A model generated the notes under the pieces. That model was given only the letters and a program-made list of their open reading frames with translations, searched no databases and was not told the DNA's origin. 64,000 nucleotides of DNA. It comes from Megaleporinus macrocephalus (lineage: Eukaryota; Chordata; Actinopteri; Characiformes; Anostomidae). Where the stretch lies: assembly GCA_021613375.1 (NCBI GenBank), contig CM038719.1, positions 1,889,218 through 1,953,217 on the forward strand. Direction: 5' to 3'. Positions 1 through 11,912 of the stretch are shown here, in pieces. Every line of letters begins with the position of its first letter. Position 1 is the first letter of the stretch. The translations under genes and the position numbers were made by a program.

Positions 1-58
1 CCCCCTCACTCTGCCCCTCTTATTCTCTCTCTCACTATACCCCTTCACTCTGTCCACT

Positions 59-111
<53 letters not shown>

Positions 112-960
112 AATAAACCCCCTTCTCTCACTCTGCCCCCTCTCATTCTCTCTCTCACTATACCCCTTCACTCTGTCCACTCTCATTCTCTCTCTCTCTC
201 TCTTTCTCAATAAACCCCCTTCTCTCACTCTGCCCCTCTCATTCTCTCTTTCTCACTATACCCCCCTTATTCTGCCCCTGCTCATGCTCACTCTCTCATT
301 CATTCTACCCCCTCACCCTATCTCTTTCTTTTACGCTACACCCCTCTCTGTCACTCTACCCCTCTTTCTAACTCTATCTTTCTCTTTCTCACTCACTCTA
401 CTCCCTCTCTTTCTCAGTATAACTCTCTCTCTATATCTATCTTTCAGCATACATCTCTCGCGTTCTCTCTCTCTTTTTTCTGCATACATCTCTCTCTCTC
501 TCTCACTCTACCTCTCTCTCTCACTCTACCCCTCTATGTCTGAGTTTACCTCTCTCTATATCTCTCTCACTCTACCTCTCTCTCTCACTCTACCGCCCCT
601 CTGTCTCAGTATACATCTCTCTCTCTCTCTCACTCTACCCCTCTATGTCTGAGTTTACCTCTCTCTATATCTCTCTCACTCTACCTCTCTCTCTCACTCT
701 ACCGCCCCTCTGTCTCAGTATACATCTCTCTCTCTCTCTCACTCTACCCCTCTATGTCTGAGTTTACCTCTCTCTGTATCTCTCTCTCTCTCTCACTCAC
801 TCTACCTCACTCTCTCACTCTACCGCCCCTCTGTCTCAGTATACATCTCTCTCTCTCACTCCCCCTCTATGTCTGAGTTTACCTCCCTCTGTATCTCTCT
901 CTTTCTCTCTCACTCTAACTCTCTCTCTCTCTCTCACTCTACCTCACTCCTCTGTCTCTC
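1..960. repeat. CT-rich low-complexity / degenerate polypyrimidine repeat
   Basis: Pyrimidine-rich strand with (CT)n runs interrupted by a degenerate motif built from ctctacc and ctcagtatacat segments that recur every 100-130 bases between about 500 and 900. Open frames here are artefacts of composition. It lies downstream of the ric8a stop; no canonical poly(A) signal for ric8a was found in it. Confidence 0.85.
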
Positions 961-1216
961 TCTCTCTTTGTCTGTTTAACAGTAACAGGGCTACTAACTC
1001 GTATCACTCGTACGGCTGTGTGTGCAGACGCTCACCTGGTCATATATATATATATAACTAACACTGCTGCCTCGTCTACATGTATGTATAAGCGTATTAT
1101 AACATTCCTTTCATAACATTTCTTTCTAACTGAGTCTTTTTCCTCTATTCTTCCGTCTCCTCTCTCTCCCTCTTCACCTCCACCTGTTCGCTCTTCCTGT
1201 CCAAAACTCTTCTGTT

Positions 1217-4200
1217 CTAGTCCAGTTCATCTTCAAAGTCTGCCTCACGTTCCTCCTCTTCTTCCTCCAGGGAATTATACCTCTGCTGGCCACAGAGGGG
1301 CGCCAAGCGGCCATCTGCTGTCACCCCCATCGGCTGGATGATCTTTCTCCTGAGAGAAAAAGAGAAACAGGACCGTCAGGTCGGGGAACCACACGTGCCT
1401 GTTAGTGAATATATGTAATCACCTACATGTACCAGCACAACACACACTAACCCACCACCACCACGTCAGTGTCACTGCAGTGCTGAGAATGACCCACCTC
1501 CCTAATAGTATCTGCTCTGTGGTGGTCCTGTGGGGGTCCTGATCATTAAAGAACAGAGTAATAAAGTATACAGAGAATCAGATGAACTACAGTCTGTAAG
1601 TGGAGCTCCTGTATGGTCAGTGGAGCTGATACAGTGGACAGTGAGTGGAGGTCCTGTATGGTCAGTGGAGCTGATACAGTGGACAGTGAGTGGAGGTCCT
1701 GTAGGGTCAGTGGAGCTGATACAGTGGACAGTGAGTGTACATACAAGAGGGTGGTCTAGATTATCTTCCTGTTTATTTTGAAACACTTATGGAAACAAAC
1801 ACACTCGGACTCACCTGGAGAGTCTGTTGAACATGCTGATGAGCCGGACAGCCTCTGCCTCCTTCTCCTCCTCGGTCATTCCCTCCATTGGGTTAGGCTG
1901 CTGCTCCTCCACTCGTCCCGTCACTAGGTTGATCTTGTCTTTGGCCTGTTTGTACTCCTCTGTGTCCGAGTCCGAGTCACTGGAGTAGTGAGGCTGAGGC
2001 GAGGGTCCACGGCCGCTCAGCAGACCCCTCGCCGCCAGAAGGCCGGCCGCGTTGCCGTAACCTGTGTACTTCACAAACCGCCCCACTGACACCCCCCACA
2101 CAGGGTTATTAGTGTCACACGTACTGATTACTTGGGTTTTATTTTAAACCCTGAATTCTTTTTATCTCCTGAAATTAAAGGGGACATATTCTGGTTTTCC
2201 TCTTTTCTTTAATGTGTGTACGTAAGAGGGAGAAACTCTCTCCCACAGAAACCATTTCTCTCGCTGGAATTCCAGCCCTTTTCTCTGTTACATGGTGACA
2301 TCATCTCATAACACAGTCTTTATTACCCGCCTGCCAGCAAGCTCAGCACTCTCTCACACAACATGCAGAGAGATAAACCAGTAAAAACTGAAAACTGCTT
2401 GTGAAGATGGATCTACCAGCATGTTCTACTGGAATTTTCAGCATCTGACTCCATGATACACCATTGTAGAAAACAGCCAATAGGGAATTGTGGGAGGATG
2501 CCACTCTGGTGGCTGACCAGTCAGAGTACACTGGGCTTGTCCGGAGGCGAGGCTTTAAGACACAGGAGCTCTAAAGGCTCATTAAAGTCTCGTTAGGTAT
2601 GAAAACAAATACATCTGTTTGCTTGTAACTGTCACCGCCCACATACTTCCATGCATTCTTGAAGTTGGACAGCAATTATCCCACTAGAGGGCAGTGCAGA
2701 GTCAATTATTTCTGACAACAGAACAACTGTCGCTTAACTGGGTCACAACAGGAGCCAAACTGGGCCCCCAGCGGTACCCTAACTGAGGCCCACAACTGTA
2801 GCCTAACTGGGACCCACAACTGTAACCCAATTGGGGTCCACAGACTGACTCAATCGGGACCTACAACTGTAGCCCAAATGGGTCTGAAAGTAATAACTCA
2901 GCCGGTTAATCATGAGCTCTAATCATCAGAGGATGCCGGTTAATCATGGGGCCCACATACATCCATGCATCCTTAAAGCTGGCATGGACAGCAATTCGTC
3001 CACTAGAGGGCAGTCCAGAGTCAAACGTTTCTGACAACTGAACAAAGATGTCCAGTCTGAGAAAAATATTGTATTTTGGGGAAAATAAAGCAGTAAATCT
3101 TTTCTTTTCCAAAATAAAATTACAAACACTGCAAATCTGCCTCATAGACCCCCTTTAATCAGCTGGTTGTGTTACCGCGCCTTTAAAACTGACTCTGCTC
3201 TGATTGGCTGTCCCGTATGTATGCTGATTCAGAAAGCAGTCTTTAAAATGAATAAAGAATTTCCTGCTTCTAATTAGTGCCTGCAAGAGAAAGGGGGTGG
3301 GGCTAAATTTTAAAGGAAAGCTTGACCATAATGACTTAAAAAAATTGAGGCAAAGTGCCTTGACTCCACTGTCATACCATGATGATGTCATATAGTTGCA
3401 GTGAAATATGAGACTCAAAAAAGTTATGTTCCACCTATACTTGGACAGGCCGAATGTGTGTATATAATATAATATAATATAATATAATATAATATAATAT
3501 AATATAATATGTAGTGACAGTAGTGAGTTTGTGACTGCATTGTTACATGACTGTAATAATCTTTTATGCTGCTAATATAACTAATACTACTAATATAAAT
3601 ATAATTATAATAATTCATGTACCGTTTTCCTTGCAGAGCACAAACAGCAGTTCGGCTGCGCAGTGCTTGAGGTCCGTGTCCACGTGGGTCATCAGCCGGA
3701 CCAGCTTGTTCCTCAGAGTGTCTCCCTGCTCCGGCCTCAGGCTCACCTCCCGCAGGGGTGGCAGGATCTGACCAATCACAGCACAGCATCAGTGGACGAG
3801 GACAGCTCTTATTTACAGCTGTTTATGAGCTGTACAGTTAAGCACCACTCGGTGAGGTAAAGCTCTCAGACTGCGAGAAGTTTGGCACCTGTTGTTTGAG
3901 ATAGTGTCGAGTTTCTCTGTGGGCTCTGCAGCTTTCGGTCAGAAGGTTCAGCACTGGAGTCAACTTCTCCTTCAGCTTCTGACCCTGAAATCACACACAC
4001 AAGAAATCCTGTGGGAGGCGTCCTGTGACCACTAATGAAGGACGCACAGGAGCACACTGATAAGCCACTGTCTCTGACTCTACATGGTAGGCCAACAAGG
4101 TAGGAGACTGGACAGTGAGTGGACACAGTGTTTAAACACTCCACTCACACTCAGTGTCTGATCCATTCACACCAGCACAACACACACTAACACACCACCA

Positions 4201-7200
4201 CCTGTTAGTGTTACTGCTGTCCTAAGAATGATACACCACCCAAATAATACCTGCTCTGTGCTGGTCCTGTTAGTTCCTGACCGCTGAAGAACAGAGTAAC
4301 AACCCAACCAACATGTCCATGTGGGTTAAGGTTGGGCTGCCCATTGGGTCCCTATTAGGCAAGCCAGATGGGGCCACAAAGATTGTAGCATTGGCTCCAT
4401 ATGGACCCCATGTGTGTTTTTGCCCATGTTGGCCACTAGTGGGGCCAATCTGGGCTACAACAGGGGCCACAAGCGAACAATTATCCTCTGGCCCCACAGA
4501 AATAACTATAACCCTGCCTGGACCACAAATGTAGCCTAACCGGGCCCCATGACAGTGACCCAAATGATGCCCACAACTGTAACTTCACTGGGGCCCACAA
4601 TAATAACCCACCTGGGGCCACACCTGTAATCTAAATCGGGCCCATAACTGTAGCCTAAGTGGGCCCACAGCTGCAGCCTAACTGAGACCCACAACTGAAA
4701 CCTAACTGGGACCCAAAACTGTAGCCCAGATGGGTCCTAAAGTTACAACCCAACTAGAGCTCAAAGTTATAACCCGACTAGAGCTTAAAGTTACAACCCA
4801 ACTAGAGCTCAAAGTTATAACCCAACTAGAGCTCAAAGTTATAACCCGACTAGAGCTCAAAGTTATAACCCAACTAGAGCTCAAAGTTATAACCCAACTA
4901 GAGCTCAAAGTTACAACCCAACTAGAGCTCAAAGTTACAACCCAACTAGAGCTCAAAGTTATAACCCAACTAGAGCTCAAAGTTACAACCCAACTAGAGC
5001 TCAAAGTTATAACCCAACTAGAGCTCAAAGTTATAACCCAACTAGAGCTCAAAGTTATAACCCAACTAGAGCTCAAAGTTACAACCCAACTAGAGCTTAA
5101 AGTTATAACCCAACTAGAGCTCAAAGTTACAACCCAACTAGAGCTCAAAGTTACAACCCAACTAGAGCTCAAAGTTATAACCCAACTAGAGCTCAAAGTT
5201 ATAACCCAAATAGAGCTCAAAGTTATAACCCAACTAGAGCTCAAAGTTATAACCCAACTGGGTCCTAAAGTTACAACCCAACTAGAGCTTAAAGTTACAA
5301 CCCAACTAGAGCTCAAAGTTACAACCCAACTAGAGCTCAAAGTTATAACCCAACTAGAGCTCAAAGTTACAACCCAACTAGAGCTCAAAGTTATAACCCA
5401 ACTAGAGCTCAAAGTTATAACCCAACTGGGTCCTAAAGATACAACCCAACTAGAGCTTAAAGTTACAACCCAACTAGAGCTCAATGTTATAACCCAACTA
5501 GAGCTCAAAGTTATAACCCAACTAGAGCTCAAAGTTACAACCCAACTAGAGCTCAAAGTTATAACCCAACTAGAGCTCAAAGTTATAACCCAACTAGAGC
5601 TCAAAGTTATAACCCAACTGGGTCCTAAAGTTACAACCCAACTAGAGCTTAAAGTTATAACCCAACTAGAGCTCAAAGTTATAACCCAACTAGAGCTCAA
5701 AGTTATAACCCAACTGGGTCCTAAAGTTACAACCCAACTAGAGCTTAAAGTTACAACCCAACTAGAGCTCAAAGTTACAACCCAACTAGAGCTCAAAGTT
5801 ATAACCCAACTAGAGCTCAAAGTTACAACCCAACTAGAGCTCAAAGTTATAACCCAACTAGAGCTCAAAGTTATAACCCAACTGGGTCCTAAAGATACAA
5901 CCCAACTAGAGCTTAAAGTTACAACCCAACTAGAGCTCAATGTTATAACCCAACTAGAGCTCAAAGTTATAACCCAACTAGAGCTCAAAGTTACAACCCA
6001 ACTAGAGCTCAAAGTTATAACCCAACTAGAGCTCAAAGTTATAACCCAACTAGAGCTCAAAGTTATAACCCAACTAGAGCTCAAAGTTACAACCCAACTA
6101 GAGCTCAAAGTTATAACCCAACTAGAGCTCAAAGTTACAACCCAACTGGGGCCCAAAGTCATAACCCAACTGGAGCTCAAAGTCATAACCCAACTAGAGC
6201 TCAAAGTCATAACCCACCTGGGTTCCATGTATCACCAATCAAAAACCCACACAGCCCAGTTAAACCCATTAGGGCATGTTGACTGGAGAGGTATGCAGAG
6301 ACACAGTGGTACGGTGGAGCTAATGAAACTCACTCTGTCCAGTTTCCTGTCCATGAACAGCAGCAGTGAGTGGACACAGTCCATGTTGACGCCGCCCGAC
6401 TCCTTCGACCCCTCGGACAGGCGGGGGTAGAGGAGGACGTCCAGACACTGCAGAGGGAGGGCCGACAGCAGGTTCACTGTGTGGCTGCAGGAGTACGAGT
6501 GTTCAGGGGTGAAGAAAGGTCAGAGTTCACAGATTAGAGAGTTCACAGATTAGCTGGTTTTAGTATAAAGTGTTAATCATGATTATCATGAAGTGTGTTT
6601 CTTTACTTTAACACCGAATCTATGAGGCTAATGTAGCTAAATGTAGTGGTGTGAATAGGCCAGCACTAAATTGGAGGGAAACACTAAATAAAAATCTAAT
6701 AACTGCACACCTTAAAGGAGTCATGTGTAAAATTTAGAGGGGTCTGAAACGGAATACAACATACAAAACTATGTTTATATAAGTTTTTCAGTAGTCAGTA
6801 GTGATTATTAAACTGAGTACTGAACTGAATGATCATTAAAAGAATAATGAGGATGTTTGATGGTGTAAATGAGTTTATCAGTAGTCAGTAGTGATTATTA
6901 AATCGAGTACTGAACTGAATGATCATTAAAAGAATAATGAGGATGTTTGATGGTGTAAATGAGTTTATCAGTAGTCAGTAGTGATTATTAAACCGAGTAC
7001 TGAACTAAATGAACATTAAAAGAATAATGAGGATGTTTGATGGTGTAAATGAGTTTATCAGTAGTCAGTAGTGATTATTAAACCGAGTACTGAACTGAAT
7101 GATCATTAAAAGAATAATGAGGATGTTTGATGGTGTAAATGAGTTTATCAGTAGTCAGTAGTGATTATTAAATCGAGTACTGAACTAAATGAACATTAAA

Positions 7201-7840
7201 AGAATAATGAGGATGTTTGATGGTGTAAATGAGTTTATCAGTAGTCAGTAGTGATTATTAAATCGAGTACTGAACTAAATGAACATTAAAAGAATAATGA
7301 GGATGTTTGATGGTGTAAATGAGTTTATCAGTAGTCAGTAGTGATTATTAAACTGAGTACTGAACTGAATGATCATTAAAAGAATAATGAGGATGTTTGA
7401 TGGTGTAAGTGAGTTTATCAGTAGTCAGTAGTGATTATTAAACTGAGTACTGAACTGAATGATCATTAAAAGAATAATGAGGATGTTTGATGGTGTAAAT
7501 GAGTTTATCAGTAGTCAGTAGTGATTATTAAACCGAGTACTGAACTAAATGAACATTAAAAGAATAATGAGGATGTTTGATGGTGTAAATGAGTTTACCA
7601 GTAGTCAGTAGTGATTATTAAACTGAGTACTGAACTGAATGATCATTAAAAGAATAATGGGGATGTTTGATGGTGTAAATGAGTTTATCAGTAGTCAGTA
7701 GTGATTATTAAACTGAGTACTGAACTGAATGATCATTATAAGCACAACAAAACATTCTGAACACTGAGAGTCAGTAGGTTGCAGTACGCACACTGTTCCT
7801 TTAATTCATTCAAACAGCTGAACAGTGTGCTTTGTGTTTA

Positions 7841-7877
<37 letters not shown>

Positions 7878-9179
7878 GCTCGCTCGCTCACCCCTGTAGT
7901 TCATCTGCCAGTTCCTCCTCTTCGCAGGACACCAGCAGGCAGTGACGCAGCACTGCAGCCAGATGGCGGTAAAGAGCCGCGTCCTCCTGGAGGAGTAACA
8001 GATGAGGAGGTGAGGCTTTGGGTTATTATTAGAGGGCTGTTACCAGACACAGTGGAAAGTGGACTTATGAGTGTGGAGATATGAGCAGTATGGTAATCCA
8101 GTCCGATCCGGCTTTACCTCGTCAGGCTCCTGTCTGTGGAGGCTGTACGTGATGTTGAAGAGGATCTTCAGGATCTCGATGGCGCGCTGGGAGGCGTCTC
8201 GGCTGAGGGGGGGCGCTCTGGGGTCAACCACCACCTCCTGGTCCTCCACCCAGCGCACTTCCAGACACTGCTCCAACACAGCCGTCAGCATGGACACACC
8301 CCGCGCCTGAGAGACAGAGCGAGCTGACCACTGTCCAGCACAGACACACAGCCGTCCACACTCTCTTTCTTTCTTCTCACCTTCTCTCGTTCTTTCTGTC
8401 TGTCTCTCACTTACTCTTACTCTCCCATCCTCTCATGCTCTTTCTGTTCTGTAGTTCATCTGATTCTCTGTATACTTTATTACTCTGTTCTTTAATGATC
8501 AGGACCCCCACAGGACCACCACAGAGCAGATACTATTAGTGAGGTGGGTCATTCTCAGCACTGCAGTGACACTGATGTGGTGCTGGGGTGTTAGTGTGTG
8601 GTGTGCTGGTCTAAGTGGAGTGTTTAAACACCTCACTGAGACTGAGAACAGAGTAATAAAGTATACAGAGAATCAGATGAACTGCAGTCTGTAAGTGGAG
8701 CTCCTGTATGGTCAGTGGAGCTGATACAGTGGACAGTGAGTGGAGGTCCTGTATGGTCAGTGGAGCTGATACAGTGGACAGTGAGTGGAGGTCCTGTATG
8801 GTCAGTGGAGCTGATACAGTGGACAGTGAGAGTAAGTCCTGTATGGTCAGTGGAGCTGATACAGTGGACAGTGAGTGGAGGTCCTGTATGGTCAGTGGAG
8901 CGGATACAGTGGACAGTGAGTGGAGGTCCTGTATGGTCAGTGGAGCTGATACAGTGGACAGTGAGTGTAGGTCCTGTATGGTCAGTGGAGCTGATACAGT
9001 GGACAGTGAGTGGAGGTCCTGTATGGTCAGTGGAGCTGATACAGTGGACAGTGAGTGAAGGTCCTGTATGGTCAGTGGAGCTGATACAGTGGACAGTGAG
9101 TGGAGGTCCTGTATGGTCAGTGGAGCTGATACAGTGGACAGTGAGTGTAAGTCCTGTATGGTCAGTGGAGCTGATACCC

Positions 9180-9239
<60 letters not shown>

Positions 9240-9420
9240 GTAACCCCGTCACTCTTTTACCTGCTGCAGCTGCTTCCTGAGCTCTGGCCGTAGAGCGGTC
9301 AGCAGAAACAGAAGACGCAGGTCATAGAACTGCCCACTGGGAGGCACTGCAGAGCGAATACTGGCCTTCAGCTTTTCAGACAGACCTGGAAGAAGCCTGA
9401 GAGTGAAAGAGATTTTCATC

Positions 9421-9487
<67 letters not shown>

Positions 9488-11912
9488 GCAGGAGTGTATT
9501 CAAGATGATTCACTGTATAAAGAAAACTTCATTTCTAGGACCCCGAGCTGTGAGTGAAGAGTCAAGGGGGTCTCACCTCAGGGCACTGGCCCTCTCCTGC
9601 GCCCTCTGGCTGTTGTAGATGACGTTACAGAGAGCCTTCAAAGCCTCTTTCCTCCACAATTCTCCATCATCGTACCACTCGTCTCCTTCCTCATCCCTCT
9701 CTCCTCTGGCGTCCCTCTTCCCCCTCGCCAGCACGCTGTAAATCCCATCAGCCCTCGACTCGCGCCGCCGCTCCCCCCGCGTCTCTATGATGACCTCTCT
9801 CATGTGGCCCTGTGTGTCCAGAGAGTGGGCCTGGATGATCAAAATCCAGCTAATGATGCAGATATTATACCAATCAATCAGCGATTAAAGGGGCAGTCCA
9901 TACAAAACTGAAAATACAAGCAATATTTCAGCAGTGCTGCAGTCGTGTCCAGAGTTTCCTCCTCAGATGATGCACCTGGAAGGTTGGAGTAACTACAGCC
10001 GTTTTGAGAGGAACAGTTTCCTCCCATCAGAACTGCTGGGACCCCAAATGTTTTCCCTAAAATCTCTCTATCTCTCTTTCTTTCTCTATCCCCCCCATCT
10101 CTTTCCCTCTCTCTACCTCTCTTTCTCTCTCCCCTCTCTCCCCTCTCTCATGCTCTCTCTCTCTTAACCCTCTCAATGCCTCTCTCTCCCAACTTTCTAT
10201 CCCCTTCTCTATTTCTCTCTCCCCTCTCCCTTCCTCTCTCTCTCTCCCAACTGTCTCTCACCTCCTCTGTCCCTCTCTCTTTCTCTCTACTCTTTCTCAC
10301 TCTCTCTCTCTCCTTCCCATCTCTCATGCTCTCTCTCAATTCTCTCAATGCCTCTCTCTCCCAACTTTCTTTCCCTCCCTCTATTTCTCTCTCCCCTCTC
10401 CCTTCCTCTTTCTCTCCCTCTCACTCTCTCTTTTTCTCCCCCGTGCTGACCACTACACCACCCACCACCGTGCTGACCACTACACCACCATACTAACCAC
10501 TACACCACCATACTAACCACTACACCACCATACTAACCACTACACCACTGTACTGACCACTACACCACCATACTAACCACTACACCACCATACTGACCAC
10601 TACACCACCGTACTAACCACTACACCACCTTACTAACCACTACACCACCATACTAACCACTACACCACCGTACTAACCACTACACCACCATACTAACCAC
10701 TACACCACCATACTAACCACTACACCACCATACTAACCACTACACCACCGTACTAAACACTACACCACCATACTAACCACTACACCACCATACTAACCAC
10801 TACACCACCATACTAACCACTACACCACCATACTAACCACTACACCACTGTACTGACCACTACACCACCATACTAACCACTACACCACCATACTGACCAC
10901 TACAACCACCGTACTAACCACTACACCACCTTACTAACCACTACACCACCATACTAACCACTACACCCACCATAATAACCACTACACCACCGTACTAAAC
11001 ACTACACCACCTTACTAACCATTACACCACCATACTAACCACTACACCACCGTACTAACCACTACACCACCTTACTAACCACTACACCACCATACTAACC
11101 ACTACACCACCATACTAACCACTACACCACCGTACTAAACACTACACCACCATACTAACCACTACACCACCATACTAACCACTACACCACCGTACTAACC
11201 ACTACACCACCATACTAACCACTACACCACCATACTGACCACTACACCACCGTACTAACCACTACACCATCATACTAACCACTACACCACCGTACTAACC
11301 ACTACACCACCATAAAAACCACTACACCACCATACTGACCACTACACCACCATACTGACCACTACACCACCATACTAACCACTACACCACCTTACTAACC
11401 ACTACACCACCATACTAACCACTACACCACCATACTAACCACTACACCACCATACTGACCACTACACCACCGTACTAACCACTACACCACCGTACTAACC
11501 ACTACACCACCGTACTAACCACTACACCACCATACTAACTACTACACCACCATACTAACCACTACACCACCATACTGACCACTACACCACCGTACTAACC
11601 ACTACACCACCGTACTAACCACTACACCACCGTACTAACCACTACACCACCGTACTAACCACTACACCACCATACTAACTACTACACCACCGTACTGGTC
11701 TGAGAACTGTGCAGAGTGCTGACTAGAGCTGGGAGTGAGCTGTGCTAGTCTTAGCTTTACTGACACTGACCACTGATTCAGGGCTGGTGGTGCTGCAGGC
11801 TGAGCCCCACTGCTCTTTCTCCTCCCTCTCCTCCTCTTCCTCATGGCCGGGGATGGGCAGGCAGCTGATGCCGCCCAGCCGGGCGAGGGTGAGGATGGCG
11901 GAGTCGGTATGA
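1217..11912 (-). CDS. ric8a: RIC8 family Galpha chaperone/GEF (synembryn), ric8a-like, 5' end lost in gap
   Basis: Resistance-to-inhibitors-of-cholinesterase-8: a cytosolic chaperone that folds nascent G-protein alpha subunits and acts as their receptor-independent nucleotide exchange factor. Ten exons were placed on the minus strand, 5' to 3': 11912-11774 (partial, uncertain donor), 9830-9577, 9396-9261, 8306-8118, 7986-7892, 6484-6334, 3984-3889, 3767-3623, 2085-1815 and 1349-1217 with a TAG stop. Phases agree across all joins downstream of 9577. The visible product is about 490 residues plus a partial N-terminal exon; known RIC8 proteins have about 530-560. Armadillo-type helical repeats carry hallmark RIC8 motifs: [73 protein letters not shown] and [12 protein letters not shown]. 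The wording of the last favours RIC8A over RIC8B, but I cannot exclude ric8b. It is divergently oriented to the downstream trpm4 genes; its promoter and start codon are not visible. Confidence 0.9.
1440..1740. repeat. Interspersed repeat with 3-copy 45-bp minisatellite
   Basis: The element starts with a 'ccagcacaacacacactaac' head, passes through a 'ctgctctgtggtggtcctg' middle and ends in about three 45-bp units containing 'gtggagctgatacagtggac'. The same head and middle recur in inverted orientation at 8,450-8,640, degenerate at 4,150-4,290, and at 50,860-51,060. It resembles a repeat I know to be common in otophysan fish genomes; class not determined. It lies in the last ric8a intron. Confidence 0.7.
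1815..2085 (-). CDS. ric8a: RIC8 penultimate exon with acidic phospho-acceptor segment
   Basis: This exon encodes [15 protein letters not shown], then a serine/aspartate run ([14 protein letters not shown]) and the [12 protein letters not shown] block ending at NRLSR. In mammalian RIC8A the equivalent acidic stretch is phosphorylated by CK2 and this raises chaperone activity. The Ser/Thr residues followed by acidic residues are kept here, so the same control is likely (inference). The exon starts after one base carried from exon 3767-3623 and ends with two bases of an Arg codon completed at 1349. Confidence 0.9.
2101..3622. other. ric8a intron with local duplications, no exon
   Basis: Holds a roughly 95-bp imperfect direct duplication (2,638-2,730 and 2,948-3,045, both with 'cactagagggcagt'). 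Between the copies are degenerate ~24-bp units of the 'cctaactgggacccacaac' type, the same family that expands at 4,735. Bases 2,160-2,330 share an inverted match with 38,820-38,875, marking an interspersed repeat. A TATAA pentanucleotide run lies at about 3,463-3,511. Confidence 0.6.
4290..4734. repeat. Degenerate ancestral 24-bp repeats flanking the main array
   Basis: Imperfect units of about 24 bases of the type 'cctaactgggacccacaac' precede the homogeneous array at 4,735. Divergence falls towards the array, as expected when a tandem repeat expands from one edge of an older degenerate block. Confidence 0.6.
4735..6225. repeat. 24-bp minisatellite, ~62 copies, with higher-order structure
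   Basis: Tandem 24-bp unit built on 'caactagagctcaaagttat' with two main alternatives (ttataac or ttacaac) and a rarer variant containing 'aactgggtcctaaag'. It lies in the ric8a intron between exons 6484-6334 and 3984-3889. Because 24 is a multiple of three, long frames stay open on both strands; they are not genes. The rare variants at about 5,257 and 5,425 recur at 5,713 and 5,881, showing a block duplication. Confidence 0.95.
6785..7740. repeat. 90-bp minisatellite, ~10.5 copies
   Basis: Very regular 90-bp unit containing 'agaataatgaggatgtttga' and 'cagtagtcagtagtgattat'. Units differ by a few substitutions (ctgag, ccgag or tcgag; gatcatt or gaacatt). It sits in the ric8a intron between exons 7986-7892 and 6484-6334. 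A single inverted copy occurs at 28,095-28,175. Confidence 0.95.
8450..9180. repeat. Interspersed repeat with expanded 45-bp minisatellite (~11 copies)
   Basis: Inverted head segment (8,450-8,640) followed by about eleven 45-bp units (8,694-9,178) containing 'gtggagctgatacagtggac'. It is the same family as 1,440-1,740. The unit is 15 codons, so frames stay open on both strands without being coding. It is followed by a CT run (9,183-9,238) next to the 9261-9396 ric8a exon. Confidence 0.9.
9424..9488. repeat. (CA)n/(TA)n microsatellite
   Basis: About 22 CA dinucleotides run directly into about ten TA dinucleotides, in the short ric8a intron between exons 9830-9577 and 9396-9261. Confidence 0.95.
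9577..9830 (-). CDS. ric8a: RIC8 exon with charged, low-complexity insertion
   Basis: The 3' half encodes a typical RIC8 helix ([18 protein letters not shown]) leading into the next exon. The 5' half encodes about 50 mostly Arg, Glu and Asp residues that I do not recall in mammalian RIC8. The frame is open and both splice sites are good (cag acceptor before 9830, gtgaga donor after 9577), so this looks like a lineage-specific loop rather than an intron read through. Joining to 9396 restores [14 protein letters not shown] in frame. Confidence 0.8.
10040..10440. repeat. CT-rich low-complexity
   Basis: Polypyrimidine tract with imperfect duplication (a 'caatgcctctctctcccaac' segment occurs twice, near 10,174 and 10,346), immediately before the 20-bp array. 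Confidence 0.85.
10441..11695. repeat. 20-bp minisatellite, ~62 copies (orientation A)
   Basis: Tandem unit 'tactaaccactacaccacca' with single-base variants (accg, acct, gacc). It lies in the ric8a intron between exons 11912-11774 and 9830-9577. The unit is the reverse complement of the array at 18,030-20,128. Confidence 0.95.
11774..11912 (-). CDS. ric8a: RIC8 N-terminal exon, truncated by assembly gap
   Basis: Reading from the gap edge, the minus strand encodes [13 protein letters not shown] followed by an acidic run ([13 protein letters not shown]) and stays open to a stop in the 11,720s. The first part resembles the helix that precedes the LKALCN helix in RIC8. The chosen donor (after 11774) is the only phase-0 GT that fits the next exon, but it is weak (gtggtc). 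Upstream exons including the start codon must lie in or beyond the run of N. Confidence 0.5.

Noticed and set aside
284..652. 122-residue Ser/Leu/Pro-rich frame
   Set aside because: Polypyrimidine low-complexity DNA without splice or start context.
4702..6430. Overlapping long open frames (508 and 566 residues) on both strands
   Set aside because: They are read-through of a 24-bp tandem repeat with no stop in three frames; no domain, no splice context, and they lie in a ric8a intron.
8611..9293. Several overlapping frames with 15-residue repeats
   Set aside because: Product of a 45-bp minisatellite; the same DNA is open on both strands.
10441..11695. Possible CRISPR-like regular array
   Set aside because: Units are contiguous with no unique spacers, and the genome is a vertebrate.
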